Assembly: GCA_016717005.1 (NCBI GenBank)
Contig: JADJUF010000019.1
Span: forward strand, 62,001-126,000
Direction: 5' to 3'
DNA from: Myxococcales bacterium
GTDB lineage: Bacteria; Myxococcota_A; Polyangia; Haliangiales; Haliangiaceae
DNA length: 64,000 bases
Part shown: one piece after another, positions 42,322-53,454 of the stretch
Numbering within the stretch: position 1 is the first letter of the stretch
How the letters are laid out: each line of letters opens with the position of its first letter
Made by a program: the position numbers and the translations under genes
The notes under the pieces: generated by a model
Told to the model about the DNA's origin: nothing
The model's database searches: none
What the model saw: the letters and a program-made list of their open reading frames with translations, nothing else

Positions 42322-43908
42322 TTACTTGCGGAGATCCTCGACGTGGTCGAGATCGTGGTCGAGCGGCACCTCGATCGTGACCTCGCGCTCGACGCCGAGC
42401 TGCGGGTTGACGAAGCGCAGGCGATGGCGGCCGGGCGTGAGCCGCAGGGTCGCGATGGTCTCGTGGGCGACGCTGCCGCCGTCGACGTAGACCAGCGCCC
42501 ACGGCCGGGCGTTGACGCGGACGGTGCGCGGCGGGGGCGGCGGCGGCGCGGCGTCGGTGATCGCGCCGGCGTCGACCCGCGGGGCCCGGACGACCGCCGC
42601 GTGCCCGGCGTCGAGGACGGCCGCGGCGTCGGGGCCGACGGCGTCGGGGACGGCGCGCGCGTCGACCGGCGCGGGCGCGGCGTCGGGCGGGCCGGCGTCG
42701 CGTACGGCGGCGTCGAGCGCGCTGGCCGGCGCGCGGGCGGCGCCGCGCCCACCGACGACCGCGATGGCGATGGCGGCGATGGCGGCGATCACCGCCGCGG
42801 CGGCGAGCCCGACCCAGGCGGCGCGGCGCGGCCGGGCGACGGGCGCGACGGGCGCGGTGGGTGCGGGCGCCGGCGGCGGCGGCGCGGCGAGGTCCTCGGC
42901 CGCGGTCGCGGCCAGCGAGCGCTCGGTGTTCGATCCGCCGGCGGCGTCGTCGAGGAAGCTGCGCAGGTCGCTGCCGTCGTCGTCGCCGAGCGCGGGGGCG
43001 GCGTCGTCGGTCGCGCCGTCCCAGCGCGCCGCCATCCACCGGGCCAGCTGCGCCGCCGGCGCGTCGTCCTTGACCGCGGCGCGGCAGCCGACGATGAACT
43101 CGTCGAGCGCGGCCAGCATCGCGCGCGCGTCGTCGAAGCGGTCGGCGCGATCGGCCGCCGTCGCGCGATCGACGATCGCAACCAGCGCCGGATCGATCCC
43201 CGGCGGCCACGGCGTCAGCTCGCCCGCCCGCGCGGCCGTGAGCAGCGCCTCGCGCTCGTCGCCGGGCCGGGCCCGGGCGCCGGTGACCAGCTCGCGCAGG
43301 AGCAGCCCGACCGCGTAGAGGTCGGCGCGCGCGTCGACGGGCTCGCCGCGGGCCTGCTCGGGCGCCAGGTACGCGGGGGTGCCGACGAGCCCCTTCGGGT
43401 CGTCGCCGGCGAGCGCGGCGATGCCGAAATCCGTCAGCTTGACCTCGCCCGACCACGACACCAGCACGTTGCGGGGCGTGACGTCGCGGTGGACGATGCC
43501 CAGGGGCTCGCCGTCGGGACCCTTGCGCTCGTGGGCGTACGCCAGCGCACCGCAGCACTCGCCGGCGACGAACGCCGCCACCATCGGTGACAGCTGGTCG
43601 CCGGCCCGCGCCAGCGTCGAGCCGAGGTCCTTGCCCTCGACCCGCTCCATCGCCAGGAACACCTGCTCGCCGCTGCGGCCGAAGTCGAAGACCGGGACGA
43701 TGTTGGCGTGGGTCAGGCTCATCGACAGCCGGGCCTCGCGCATGAACAGGTCGAGGAACCGTACGTCGCCGGCGCGCTCGGGCCGGATCCGCTTCACGAC
43801 CAAGAGCTTCTCGAGGCCGCCGGCCCGGCGCCGGGCCAGGAACACCTCGGCCATGCCGCCGCGCGCGAGGGGGCGCACCAGCTGGTAGCGACCCATCGCA
43901 CGCGCCAT
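42322..43908 (-). CDS. Serine/threonine protein kinase with PEGA-like C-terminal domain
   Basis: 528 residues from ATG 43908; a second ATG lies four codons later. The kinase (~7-270) is intact: ARGGMAEVFLA, LLVVKRI, HRDVTPRNVL, DFGIA and GTPAYLAPEQ. An acidic linker leads to one membrane helix (WVGLAAAAVIAAIAAIAIAVV). A Pro/Asp-rich stretch with repeated DAAP-type motifs is followed by a PEGA-like beta-domain (VRVNARPWALVYVDGG...TLRLTPGRHRLRFVNP). PEGA domains on myxobacterial kinases are thought to bind surface structures. It is divergent from a gene pair encoding PEGA-type and Kelch lipoproteins, which could be its partners. Confidence 0.92.
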   Translation of the reverse strand: MARAMGRYQLVRPLARGGMAEVFLARRRAGGLEKLLVVKRIRPERAGDVRFLDLFMREARLSMSLTHANIVPVFDFGRSGEQVFLAMERVEGKDLGSTLARAGDQLSPMVAAFVAGECCGALAYAHERKGPDGEPLGIVHRDVTPRNVLVSWSGEVKLTDFGIAALAGDDPKGLVGTPAYLAPEQARGEPVDARADLYAVGLLLRELVTGARARPGDEREALLTAARAGELTPWPPGIDPALVAIVDRATAADRADRFDDARAMLAALDEFIVGCRAAVKDDAPAAQLARWMAARWDGATDDAAPALGDDDGSDLRSFLDDAAGGSNTERSLAATAAEDLAAPPPPAPAPTAPVAPVARPRRAAWVGLAAAAVIAAIAAIAIAVVGGRGAARAPASALDAAVRDAGPPDAAPAPVDARAVPDAVGPDAAAVLDAGHAAVVRAPRVDAGAITDAAPPPPPPRTVRVNARPWALVYVDGGSVAHETIATLRLTPGRHRLRFVNPQLGVEREVTIEVPLDHDLDHVEDLRK

Positions 43909-43966
43909 CGCGGCCAGTATACCCCCGCGGTTGACCGTCGGTCGGCGCGGTCCCAGAATCGGCGGC

Positions 43967-45013
43967 GTGCGCATCGTGCCCGTGCTCGTGGCCGTCGTCA
44001 TCGCGACGGCGGCCGACCCGGCGCGGGCGGCGCCGACGGTCGACGCGGTCGTGGTCTGGGCGCCCGGGATCGATCGCGCGCCGATCGCCCGGGCGGCGCA
44101 GGTCGCGGGCGTCGCGCTGATCGATCGGACGCCGGCGCCGGCGCCGGCGCCGGCGATCGCCGCCACGGTGACCCGCGCCATCGAGGCGTTCGACGGGCTG
44201 CGCCTCGACGACGCCTGGGCCGCGCTCGAGCAGGCCCGGGCCGAGGTCGACGCCACCGGCGGCGGCGACCTGGGGCCGTCGGCGCTGAGCGACGTGTTCG
44301 TGTACCGAGCGCTGGTGCGCACCGAGCGCGCCGACCTGACCGGGGCCTGGGACGAGTGGATCACGGCCGCGGCGATCGCGCCCGAGCGCACGCTCGATCC
44401 GGCCCGGTTCGCGCCGCGGGTCGTGGCCGATCACGAGCGGGCCCGGGCCGCGGTGCGCGCGCGCGGGCGCGTGCCGCTGACCTTGACCGAGGCCGACGGC
44501 TGCACGGCGCGCCTCGACGGTGCGCCGACGCCGACCCCGGTCGAGGCGATCGTCGGCAGCCACTGGCTGCGCGTCACCTGCGCCGGCGCCGAGCCGTGGG
44601 GGCGGCGGGTCACGATCACCGAGGCCACGACCACGATCGCGATCGCGGCCCGGCCGGTGCGCGCGCCCAGCGACGACGAGCTCCTGGTCACGGCCCGCTC
44701 GGTCGGCGCGGCCGGGTTCGTCGCGGTCGAGCTGCGCGGGTCGGTGGCGTGGGTGCGCCGGTTCGGCGCCGACGGGCGCGAGCGCGACCACCGCACGGTC
44801 GCGGTCGCCGACGGCGGCCCGGCGATCGCCGCGGCGGTCGCGGCGCTGGTGCGGCCGCCGGCGCCGGCGCGGCGCTGGTACCAGACGCGCTGGGCCTGGG
44901 CCGCCGGCGCGGCCGGCGTGACCGCGGCGATCGTGGTGCCGCTGGCGCTGCTCCTGGCCGGCGGTGACGCGCCGTCGACGGCGACGGTCGCCGGCCCTGG
45001 GGCTGACCTGTGA
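43967..45013 (+). CDS. Exported/membrane protein, PEGA-kinase-associated
   Basis: 348 residues from GTG 43967, with a signal (IVPVLVAVVIATAADPARAAP). Residues ~30-150 are helical and Ala-rich with TPR-like alternation. The middle holds a beta-rich segment (LTLTEADGCTARLDGAPTPTPVEAIVGSHWLRV) that resembles PEGA, with a Cys pair. A late membrane helix (AWAAGAAGVTAAIVVPLALLLAGG) leaves only a short tail. The protein is thus probably anchored in the inner membrane with its body in the periplasm. It overlaps the Kelch lipoprotein gene by GTGA and faces the PEGA kinase divergently across 58 bp. Confidence 0.65.
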   Translation: MRIVPVLVAVVIATAADPARAAPTVDAVVVWAPGIDRAPIARAAQVAGVALIDRTPAPAPAPAIAATVTRAIEAFDGLRLDDAWAALEQARAEVDATGGGDLGPSALSDVFVYRALVRTERADLTGAWDEWITAAAIAPERTLDPARFAPRVVADHERARAAVRARGRVPLTLTEADGCTARLDGAPTPTPVEAIVGSHWLRVTCAGAEPWGRRVTITEATTTIAIAARPVRAPSDDELLVTARSVGAAGFVAVELRGSVAWVRRFGADGRERDHRTVAVADGGPAIAAAVAALVRPPAPARRWYQTRWAWAAGAAGVTAAIVVPLALLLAGGDAPSTATVAGPGADL

Positions 45014-46443
45014 CGCGCGCGCGGCGGATCGCGCTCGCGCTGGTGGTCGCGAGCGGGTGCGGCGACGCCGGCGTGCTGGTGCGGCCGGTCTACGAGACCC
45101 CGGTCGACGATCCCGACGCCGTCGCCACGGGCCTCGACGCGCTCGAGCTCGCGGTCGCCCGGGCCGGCAGCGCCCAGGATCTGGTGTCGATCAGCTTCGC
45201 GCCTGGCGCGGCGGTCGAGCTGGGCGGGGTGCCGTTCGCCGAGGACCTGGTGATCCACCTGGCCGGGCGCCGCGGCGGCAGCGACGTCGGCTACGGGCGC
45301 ACGTGCAGCTTCGCGCTGGCGGCCGACGCCGAGCCCCCGACGCCGCACCTGTGGTTCGCGCGCAACGTCAAGTTCGCGACGGTCGGCGTCAGCCCGCGGC
45401 GCCGGCGCGCGGGCCTGGCGATCACCGCCGTCGACGGTAGCGCGTACCTGATCGGCGGCGACGACGCCGGGGCGGCGACCGTCGCCGAGCGGTTCGATCC
45501 GCGCACCGGCGCGCTCACCGACGCCACGCCGCTGGCCGAGCGCACCGGCGCCACCGCGGCCACGTTCGGGATCGGGGCCGCGACCCGGGTCACGGTGCTC
45601 GGCGGCGACGGCCCCGGCGCGGGCCTGATCGAGCACCTCCGCCTCGACGGCGGCGCCACCACGGTCGAGTCGGTCGACGTCGGCGGGCCGGCGCGGATCG
45701 AGCTGACCGCCACCGCGCTCACCGACGGCCGCGTCGTCGTGATCGGCGGCCGCGCCCCCGCCGGCGCGCCGGTCGGCGCGATCGACGTGATCGCCGACGT
45801 CGGCGGCGCGACCGAGGTCCGGCCGGCCCGCGCGATCCTGGCCCACGCCCGCGCTGGCCACACCGCCACGCGGCTCGGCGACGACGTCGGCGCCCCGGTG
45901 CTGATCGTCGGCGGCGTCGACGCGGCCGGCGTGCCGGTCGCCGAGGCCGAGCTGTGGAAGCCGCTGTCGGGCGACCTGGCCGACCCGACGACGTTCGTGC
46001 GGCCGATGGTCGTGCCCCGGGTCGGCCACGTGGCGCGGCTGATGCCCGACGGCAGCGTGCTGATCATCGGCGGGGTCGACGGCGCGGGCGCGCCGGTGCG
46101 CACGCTCGAGCGCTACACCATCGACGCCGGCTTCGTCGCGGTGGGCGATCTGCTCGCGACCGCGGGCGTCGTCGACCTGACCGCGACCCGGCTGCCCGAC
46201 GGGCGCATCCTGCTGGTCGGCGGTCGGTCGGCGCCGGGCGCGCCGCCGGTCGACGTCGCCTCGATCGCCCGGCTCGACGTGATCGACGGCTCGGTCGACG
46301 TGGTCGCGACCGACCGGCTCGCGGTGGCGCGGGCGGGGCACCAGGCCGCGCTCCTGTGCGACGGCACCGTGCTGATCACCGGCGGCACCGACGCCGCGGT
46401 CCGGGCCGAGCGCTACAACCCGCCGCCGACCGACCGGCGCTGA
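45010..46443 (+). CDS. Kelch-repeat lipoprotein
   Basis: 477 residues from a GTG overlapping the previous stop. The signal ends in VVASGC (Cys at residue 17). Residues ~140-475 contain at least five Kelch-type blades recognisable by VVVIGGRAP, VLIVGGVDAAG, VLIIGGVDGAG, ILLVGGRSA and VLITGGTDAA, each followed by a variable segment and a Glu/Arg pair. The resulting propeller should sit on the outer leaflet or in the periplasm and bind protein or carbohydrate. With the upstream membrane protein it is translationally coupled, so the two may form a complex. Confidence 0.85.
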   Translation: MTRARRIALALVVASGCGDAGVLVRPVYETPVDDPDAVATGLDALELAVARAGSAQDLVSISFAPGAAVELGGVPFAEDLVIHLAGRRGGSDVGYGRTCSFALAADAEPPTPHLWFARNVKFATVGVSPRRRRAGLAITAVDGSAYLIGGDDAGAATVAERFDPRTGALTDATPLAERTGATAATFGIGAATRVTVLGGDGPGAGLIEHLRLDGGATTVESVDVGGPARIELTATALTDGRVVVIGGRAPAGAPVGAIDVIADVGGATEVRPARAILAHARAGHTATRLGDDVGAPVLIVGGVDAAGVPVAEAELWKPLSGDLADPTTFVRPMVVPRVGHVARLMPDGSVLIIGGVDGAGAPVRTLERYTIDAGFVAVGDLLATAGVVDLTATRLPDGRILLVGGRSAPGAPPVDVASIARLDVIDGSVDVVATDRLAVARAGHQAALLCDGTVLITGGTDAAVRAERYNPPPTDRR

Positions 46444-46451
46444 GCTCCAGC

Positions 46452-46530
46452 GGGTTGGTCGCCGGACCCAGGCAGGTGCAGGGGGGACTCCGAGATCCGA
46501 AGTCGCATCCAGACCAAGTCGGCATCCCGG
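46452..46530. repeat. Dispersed ~75-bp element, copy 2
   Basis: Matches the element at 15700-15775: GCGGGTTGGTCGCCGG..., then CCCAGGCAGGTGCAGGGG, CTCCGAGAT..., CATCCAGACC and GTCGG. Again it begins 9 bases after a gene stop. The rest of the gap (46531-46641) contains direct CCCAGGA units but no gene. Confidence 0.6.
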
Positions 46531-46641
46531 GATGCCAAGGCACGGCAGGACCCCCCAGGACCACCCAGGATGCGAGCGCCCCCGACGCGGAGGCCTGCGC
46601 TCGAACGAACCGTCACCAGCGCGGAGCTGCTGATCGCGCGC

Positions 46642-48363
<1,722 letters not shown>

Positions 48364-48442
48364 GCTGTACGACCCGTGCACAGTGGCCGGGAGAACGACG
48401 AATCGGCGATGCAGTTCCGGCGGGTTGGGCTACGATGATCAC

Positions 48443-48458
48443 TGGTACCTCCGTTGCA
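48443..48458 (+). promoter_or_regulatory. Predicted sigma-54 (-24/-12) promoter
   Basis: TGGTACCTCCGTTGCA matches the consensus TGGCACG-N4-TTGCA with GG (48444-48445) and GC (48456-48457) at the required distance. It lies upstream of the lipoprotein gene at 48474, next to the divergent sigma-54 activator gene. Transcription would start near 48469, leaving only about 5 bases before the ATG, so the message would be almost leaderless; that is a point against the call. Confidence 0.6.
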
Positions 48459-48473
48459 AACAAGGTCTGTGCC

Positions 48474-49115
48474 ATGCGTCGTCTGCTCGGATTCGCGCTG
48501 CTGATCGCGCTCGCCGGTTGTCCGGCGGACGACCAGGGCGGCCCCGACGCGACGACGTCCGCCGGCCTGGCGGTCGGATGGAAGTCCGATCCGGCGCAGA
48601 TCCCGGGCCCGGTCGAGGACAACCTCGAGCTGGACAGCGCGGTCTTTCACCTCCGCAACCTGCGGGTCATCGGCGACGCTGGGGCCGGCGACCCGCGCAC
48701 CACCGCGCCGGTGGTCGAGCTGGGCTGGGGCTCCGAGACCAGCCCGAAGACCGTGGGCTTCCCCGACGCCCCGCCCGGCCTGTACGGCCGCATGCTGTGG
48801 ACGATCGACCGCGGCGCCGACCCCAGCGCCTGGGAGCTGCGCGGCACGGTCCAGATCGGCGCCACCACCGAGCCCTACGTCATCCGCGACACCGAGCCGC
48901 TGGCGATCGACCTCGACTTCGAGATCATGGCCGAGGCCGGCGTCCAGACCACGATCGTCGTGCGGGCCGAGCTCGACCACGCGCTCGATGAGGCCGACTT
49001 CGCGGCCGCGCCGGTGATCGCCGGGGTCCGCACGATCGAGCCGGGCGACGCCCAGCTGCCGGGCATCCGCGCCAAGATCGTCGACGCCTTCGGCGTCCAC
49101 CAGGGCGATCAGTAG
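48474..49115 (+). CDS. Putative lipoprotein, unknown function
   Basis: 213 residues. MRRLLGFALLIALAGC is a clean lipoprotein signal with Cys at residue 16, followed by an acidic Gly/Asp linker. The body is beta-rich with PGPVEDNLELDSAVFHLRNLRVIG and GFPDAPPGLYGRMLWTIDRG; the second half resembles DUF4382-type lipoprotein strands, though not convincingly. An upstream in-frame ATG (48435) overlaps the predicted promoter and is rejected. Likely controlled by the divergent sigma-54 activator. Its 3' end is duplicated just downstream. Confidence 0.68.
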   Translation: MRRLLGFALLIALAGCPADDQGGPDATTSAGLAVGWKSDPAQIPGPVEDNLELDSAVFHLRNLRVIGDAGAGDPRTTAPVVELGWGSETSPKTVGFPDAPPGLYGRMLWTIDRGADPSAWELRGTVQIGATTEPYVIRDTEPLAIDLDFEIMAEAGVQTTIVVRAELDHALDEADFAAAPVIAGVRTIEPGDAQLPGIRAKIVDAFGVHQGDQ

Positions 49116-49196
49116 TCGCTCAGCGCGGGCGACGCCCAGCTGTCCGCGCCAAGATCGTCGACGCTTTCGGCGTCCACCCGCCCGATCCGTCGTCGC

Positions 49197-49206
<10 letters not shown>
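49038..49206. repeat. ~85-bp tandem duplication of a gene's 3' end
   Basis: The last ~78 bases of the lipoprotein gene and its stop (49038-49122) recur at 49124-49206 with a short deletion and a few substitutions. Shared blocks are CGACGCCCAGCTG, GCGCCAAGATCGTCGACGC and TTCGGCGTCCACC. The copy fills the gap to lnt and its last bases overlap the end of that gene. Confidence 0.88.
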
Positions 49207-50769
<1,563 letters not shown>

Positions 50770-50786
<17 letters not shown>

Positions 50787-51147
50787 CGCGATTGGGGTCC
50801 TGGGCGATGGCGGGTTCGATCATCGGATCCGGCGGCGTCGGCGGCCCCGGCATCGCCAGCGGCGTGGTCCCCTGCGGCGGGTGCGCGGGGTCGGGCATCA
50901 GGGACGGCGGCACCGCCGCCGCCTCGGGCGTGGCGCCGGGATCGGCCGCCGTCGGCGCGGTCGACGGCGGCGGCGGCTGCCAGGTCCGACGCGCCGGCCC
51001 GGCCACGTCGGTCAGCGGCGCCGCCTCGGCCTTGCCGCTGGGGGCGTCCGGCAGCCGCGGCACCCGGCGCAGCTCGAGCAGCATCATCACGGCCAGGCCC
51101 AGCACCAGCGCGGCGAGGGCGCCGAGCGCGATCGTCAAGCCCTTCAT
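50770..51147 (-). CDS. Small Pro-rich membrane-anchored protein
   Basis: 125 residues. One N-terminal helix (LTIALGALAALVLGLAVMMLLEL) followed by a long Pro/Ala-rich, poorly structured tail (LPDAPSGKAEAAPL, TWQPPPPSTAPTAADP, HPPQGTTPLAMPGPPTPPDP). No domain recognised. The tail probably lies in the periplasm or cytosol as a linker. It overlaps lnt and lies 82 bp past the pfk stop, within what may be a three-gene leftward operon. Confidence 0.55.
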
Positions 51148-51229
51148 GACGGCGCGCTCATCGCAAGGCGATCATACCATCAACCGATCACGGACGACCT
51201 GATCCAGCGGATCGACGGACGCGCGGCGG

Positions 51230-52345
51230 TCACAGCAAGAGCGCGTCCTCGATGTCGTCGAACGCGCCGGCGCGCCAGCGGGCCAGCGGGCTGCGGCCGC
51301 GCAGCAGGTTGTCGGTCTCGGCCAGGACCGCGCCCAGGTCGACCAGCCAGCAGTAGGGATCGGCCGGCGAGCGCGTGCCGATCTCCTCGGGTAGATCGAT
51401 CGGTGGCATCCACGCGGCCATCTTCTGGGTGGCGCCGGCCAGCAGCCCGCGGACCGCGACGTTGGCCAGGCGGCTGCCGAGCAGGCGATCGAACGCCGAC
51501 GGGCGGCCGCCGCGGACCACGTGGCCCAGCACGGTGACCCGGGTCTCGATCGACGACGGGTCGGTGCCGGGCACCCGCTCGCACAGCCGGGCGTCGACCA
51601 GCGACTTCAGGCGATCGATCGCGATGGCCACGCCCTCGGCCTTGATGATGATGACCCGGCGCGACCGGCGCGCGCGCTGCCGCACCGCCAGGACCGTGTC
51701 GACGATCGAGTCGACGATCGCCGCCTCGGAGCGGCCGGCCTCGGGGAACAGCGCCAGGTCGGCGCCGGCGGCGATGGCCGAGGTCATCGCCAGGTAGCCG
51801 CAGTCGCGGCCCATGACCTCGATGATGAACGTGCGATCGTGGGCGGTCGCGGTGTCGGCGATCTTGTCGCAGGCCTCGACGATCGTGTTCATCGCGGTGT
51901 CGACGCCGATCGACAGGCCGGTCAGGCCGAGGTCGTTGTCGATCGACGCCGGGATGCCGACCACGCGCGGCGCGTCGGGGCCGGCCTCGTCGGGGTCGGC
52001 CAGCGCCTGGGCGCCGGTCAGCGAGCCGTTGCCGCCGATCACGACCAGGCCGTCGATGCCGCGTGCGCGCAGGATCGCGCGGGCTCGATCGCGCACCGGC
52101 CGCTCGTGGAACTCCTTGCACCGCGCCGAGCCCAGCATCGTGCCGCCCTCGCGCAGGATGCTGCCGACCTCGGTCGCGGTCAGCGGCACGACCGCGTCCT
52201 CGAGCAGGCCGCGGTAGCCGCGCTCGATGCCGACGACGTCGACCCCGGCGGCCCGGGCCACGAGCGTGGCGGCGCGGACCGCCGCGTTCATCCCGGGGGC
52301 GTCGCCGCCGCTGGTGAGGATGCCGATGCGCTGCAGCGTGGTCAT
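51230..52345 (-). CDS. pfkA: 6-phosphofructokinase
   Basis: 371 residues, longer than the 320 of E. coli PfkA but in line with long bacterial forms. The N-terminal ILTSGGDAPGMNAAVRA, the catalytic PASIDNDLGLTGLSIGVDTA (with the base Asp) and EVMGRDCGYLAM motifs are all present. LGHVVRGGRPSAFDR marks the allosteric/fructose-6-phosphate region. The ATP-binding GGDGS box reads GGNGSLTG, with Asn for the Mg-associated Asp. The Gly after it is kept, pointing to ATP, not pyrophosphate, as donor. It phosphorylates fructose 6-phosphate in glycolysis. It is divergent from the hydratase gene across 45 bp. Confidence 0.92.
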   Translation of the reverse strand: MTTLQRIGILTSGGDAPGMNAAVRAATLVARAAGVDVVGIERGYRGLLEDAVVPLTATEVGSILREGGTMLGSARCKEFHERPVRDRARAILRARGIDGLVVIGGNGSLTGAQALADPDEAGPDAPRVVGIPASIDNDLGLTGLSIGVDTAMNTIVEACDKIADTATAHDRTFIIEVMGRDCGYLAMTSAIAAGADLALFPEAGRSEAAIVDSIVDTVLAVRQRARRSRRVIIIKAEGVAIAIDRLKSLVDARLCERVPGTDPSSIETRVTVLGHVVRGGRPSAFDRLLGSRLANVAVRGLLAGATQKMAAWMPPIDLPEEIGTRSPADPYCWLVDLGAVLAETDNLLRGRSPLARWRAGAFDDIEDALLL

Positions 52346-52390
52346 GGCGCGCACTGTAGCCGTGCGCCGGGGCTGTGGCACAGTCGAGGG

Positions 52391-53149
52391 GTGCCCATCC
52401 ACGTCGAGTCCAGCGGTCCCGTCGCCACCGTCGTGATCGATCGCCCCGACGTCAAGAACGCGGTCGATCGCCCCACCGCCGACGCGCTGGCCGAGGCGTT
52501 CCGCGCGTTCGACGCCGATCCCGACGCGCGCGTCGCCGTGCTCTTCGGCGATCACGGCACGTTCTGCGCCGGCGCCGACCTCAAGGCGATCAGCGCCGGG
52601 CGCGGCAACCGGGTCGCGGTCGACGGCGACGGGCCGATGGGGCCGACCCGGATGGTCCTGACCAAGCCGGTGATCGCCGCGATCGCCGGCCACGCCGTCG
52701 CGGGCGGGCTCGAGCTGGCGCTCTGGTGCGATCTGCGGGTGGCCGAGGACGACGCGATCCTGGGTGTGTTCTGCCGCCGCTGGGGCGTGCCGTTGATCGA
52801 CGGCGGCACGATCCGCCTGCCGCGGGTGATCGGCATGGGCCGGGCGCTCGATCTGATCCTGACCGGGCGCGCGGTGACCGCGGCCGAGGCCCTGGCGATG
52901 GGCCTGGTCAACCGGGTCGTGCCCAAGGGCACCGCGCGGGCTGCGGCCGAGGCCCTGGCCCACGAGCTGGCGGCGCTGCCGCAGGGCGCGCTGCGCGGCG
53001 ATCGCCTGAGCGCGTACGAGCAGTGGGATCTCGACGTGCCCGCGGCGCTGACCAACGAGCTCGATCACGGCGGTCGGGCGCTGATGGAGGGCGTGGCCGG
53101 CGCGGCGCGCTTCGCCGGCGGCGCCGGGCGCCACGGCGGCGAGGCGTGA
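52391..53149 (+). CDS. Enoyl-CoA hydratase/isomerase family protein
   Basis: 252 residues from a GTG start. The crotonase fold is clear: VVIDRPDVKNAVDRPTADAL, the oxyanion site GTFCAGADLKAIS around residue 58, and the second oxyanion loop IAGHAVAGGLELALWCDLRV around residue 100. The catalytic Glu position falls in CRRWGVPLIDGGTIRLPRVIG, where canonical hydratases have Glu; here the segment reads GVPLIDGG, so the exact reaction is uncertain. The enzyme would act on acyl-CoAs in fatty-acid breakdown. Its stop overlaps the next GTG (GTGA). Confidence 0.85.
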   Translation: MPIHVESSGPVATVVIDRPDVKNAVDRPTADALAEAFRAFDADPDARVAVLFGDHGTFCAGADLKAISAGRGNRVAVDGDGPMGPTRMVLTKPVIAAIAGHAVAGGLELALWCDLRVAEDDAILGVFCRRWGVPLIDGGTIRLPRVIGMGRALDLILTGRAVTAAEALAMGLVNRVVPKGTARAAAEALAHELAALPQGALRGDRLSAYEQWDLDVPAALTNELDHGGRALMEGVAGAARFAGGAGRHGGEA

Positions 53150-53448
53150 GGATCGTCGTGGCGCTGCTGGTCGCGGCGGTCGCCACCGGCTGCGTCGTCC
53201 GGTACCTGAAGGGCCCGCAGCTCACCGGCACGTGCGGTGGCGCCTGCGATCACTACGTCACGTGCCGGGGCAGCGAGGACGGCGGCGTGCGGGCGGCGTG
53301 CCAGGCCGAGTGCCCCGAGGTGTTCAGCGATCGCGACAGCCTGATGTCGTTCGAGAGCCTGTCGTGCGAGGCGACGCTCGAGTTCGTCGAGGGGCCGGCC
53401 CGGCGCCCGCTCGGCAGCCCGGCGTCGACGGTGACCGGCGCGCGCTGA
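53146..53448 (+). CDS. Small lipoprotein
   Basis: 100 residues from a GTG overlapping the upstream stop. VRIVVALLVAAVATGC is a lipoprotein signal (Cys at residue 16). The mature part contains six further Cys (CGGACDHYVTCRGS, AACQAECPE, SCEATLEFVEG) in a pattern suggesting disulphides. No family recognised. Coupling to an acyl-CoA enzyme is probably incidental. Ends 6 bp before the convergent kinase gene. Confidence 0.6.
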   Translation: MRIVVALLVAAVATGCVVRYLKGPQLTGTCGGACDHYVTCRGSEDGGVRAACQAECPEVFSDRDSLMSFESLSCEATLEFVEGPARRPLGSPASTVTGAR

Positions 53449-53454
53449 GCCGGT

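Noticed and set aside
46444..46641. tRNA or small ORF after the Kelch gene
   Set aside because: No cloverleaf or T-arm motif could be found, and short open frames there are not conserved between the two copies of the repeated element.
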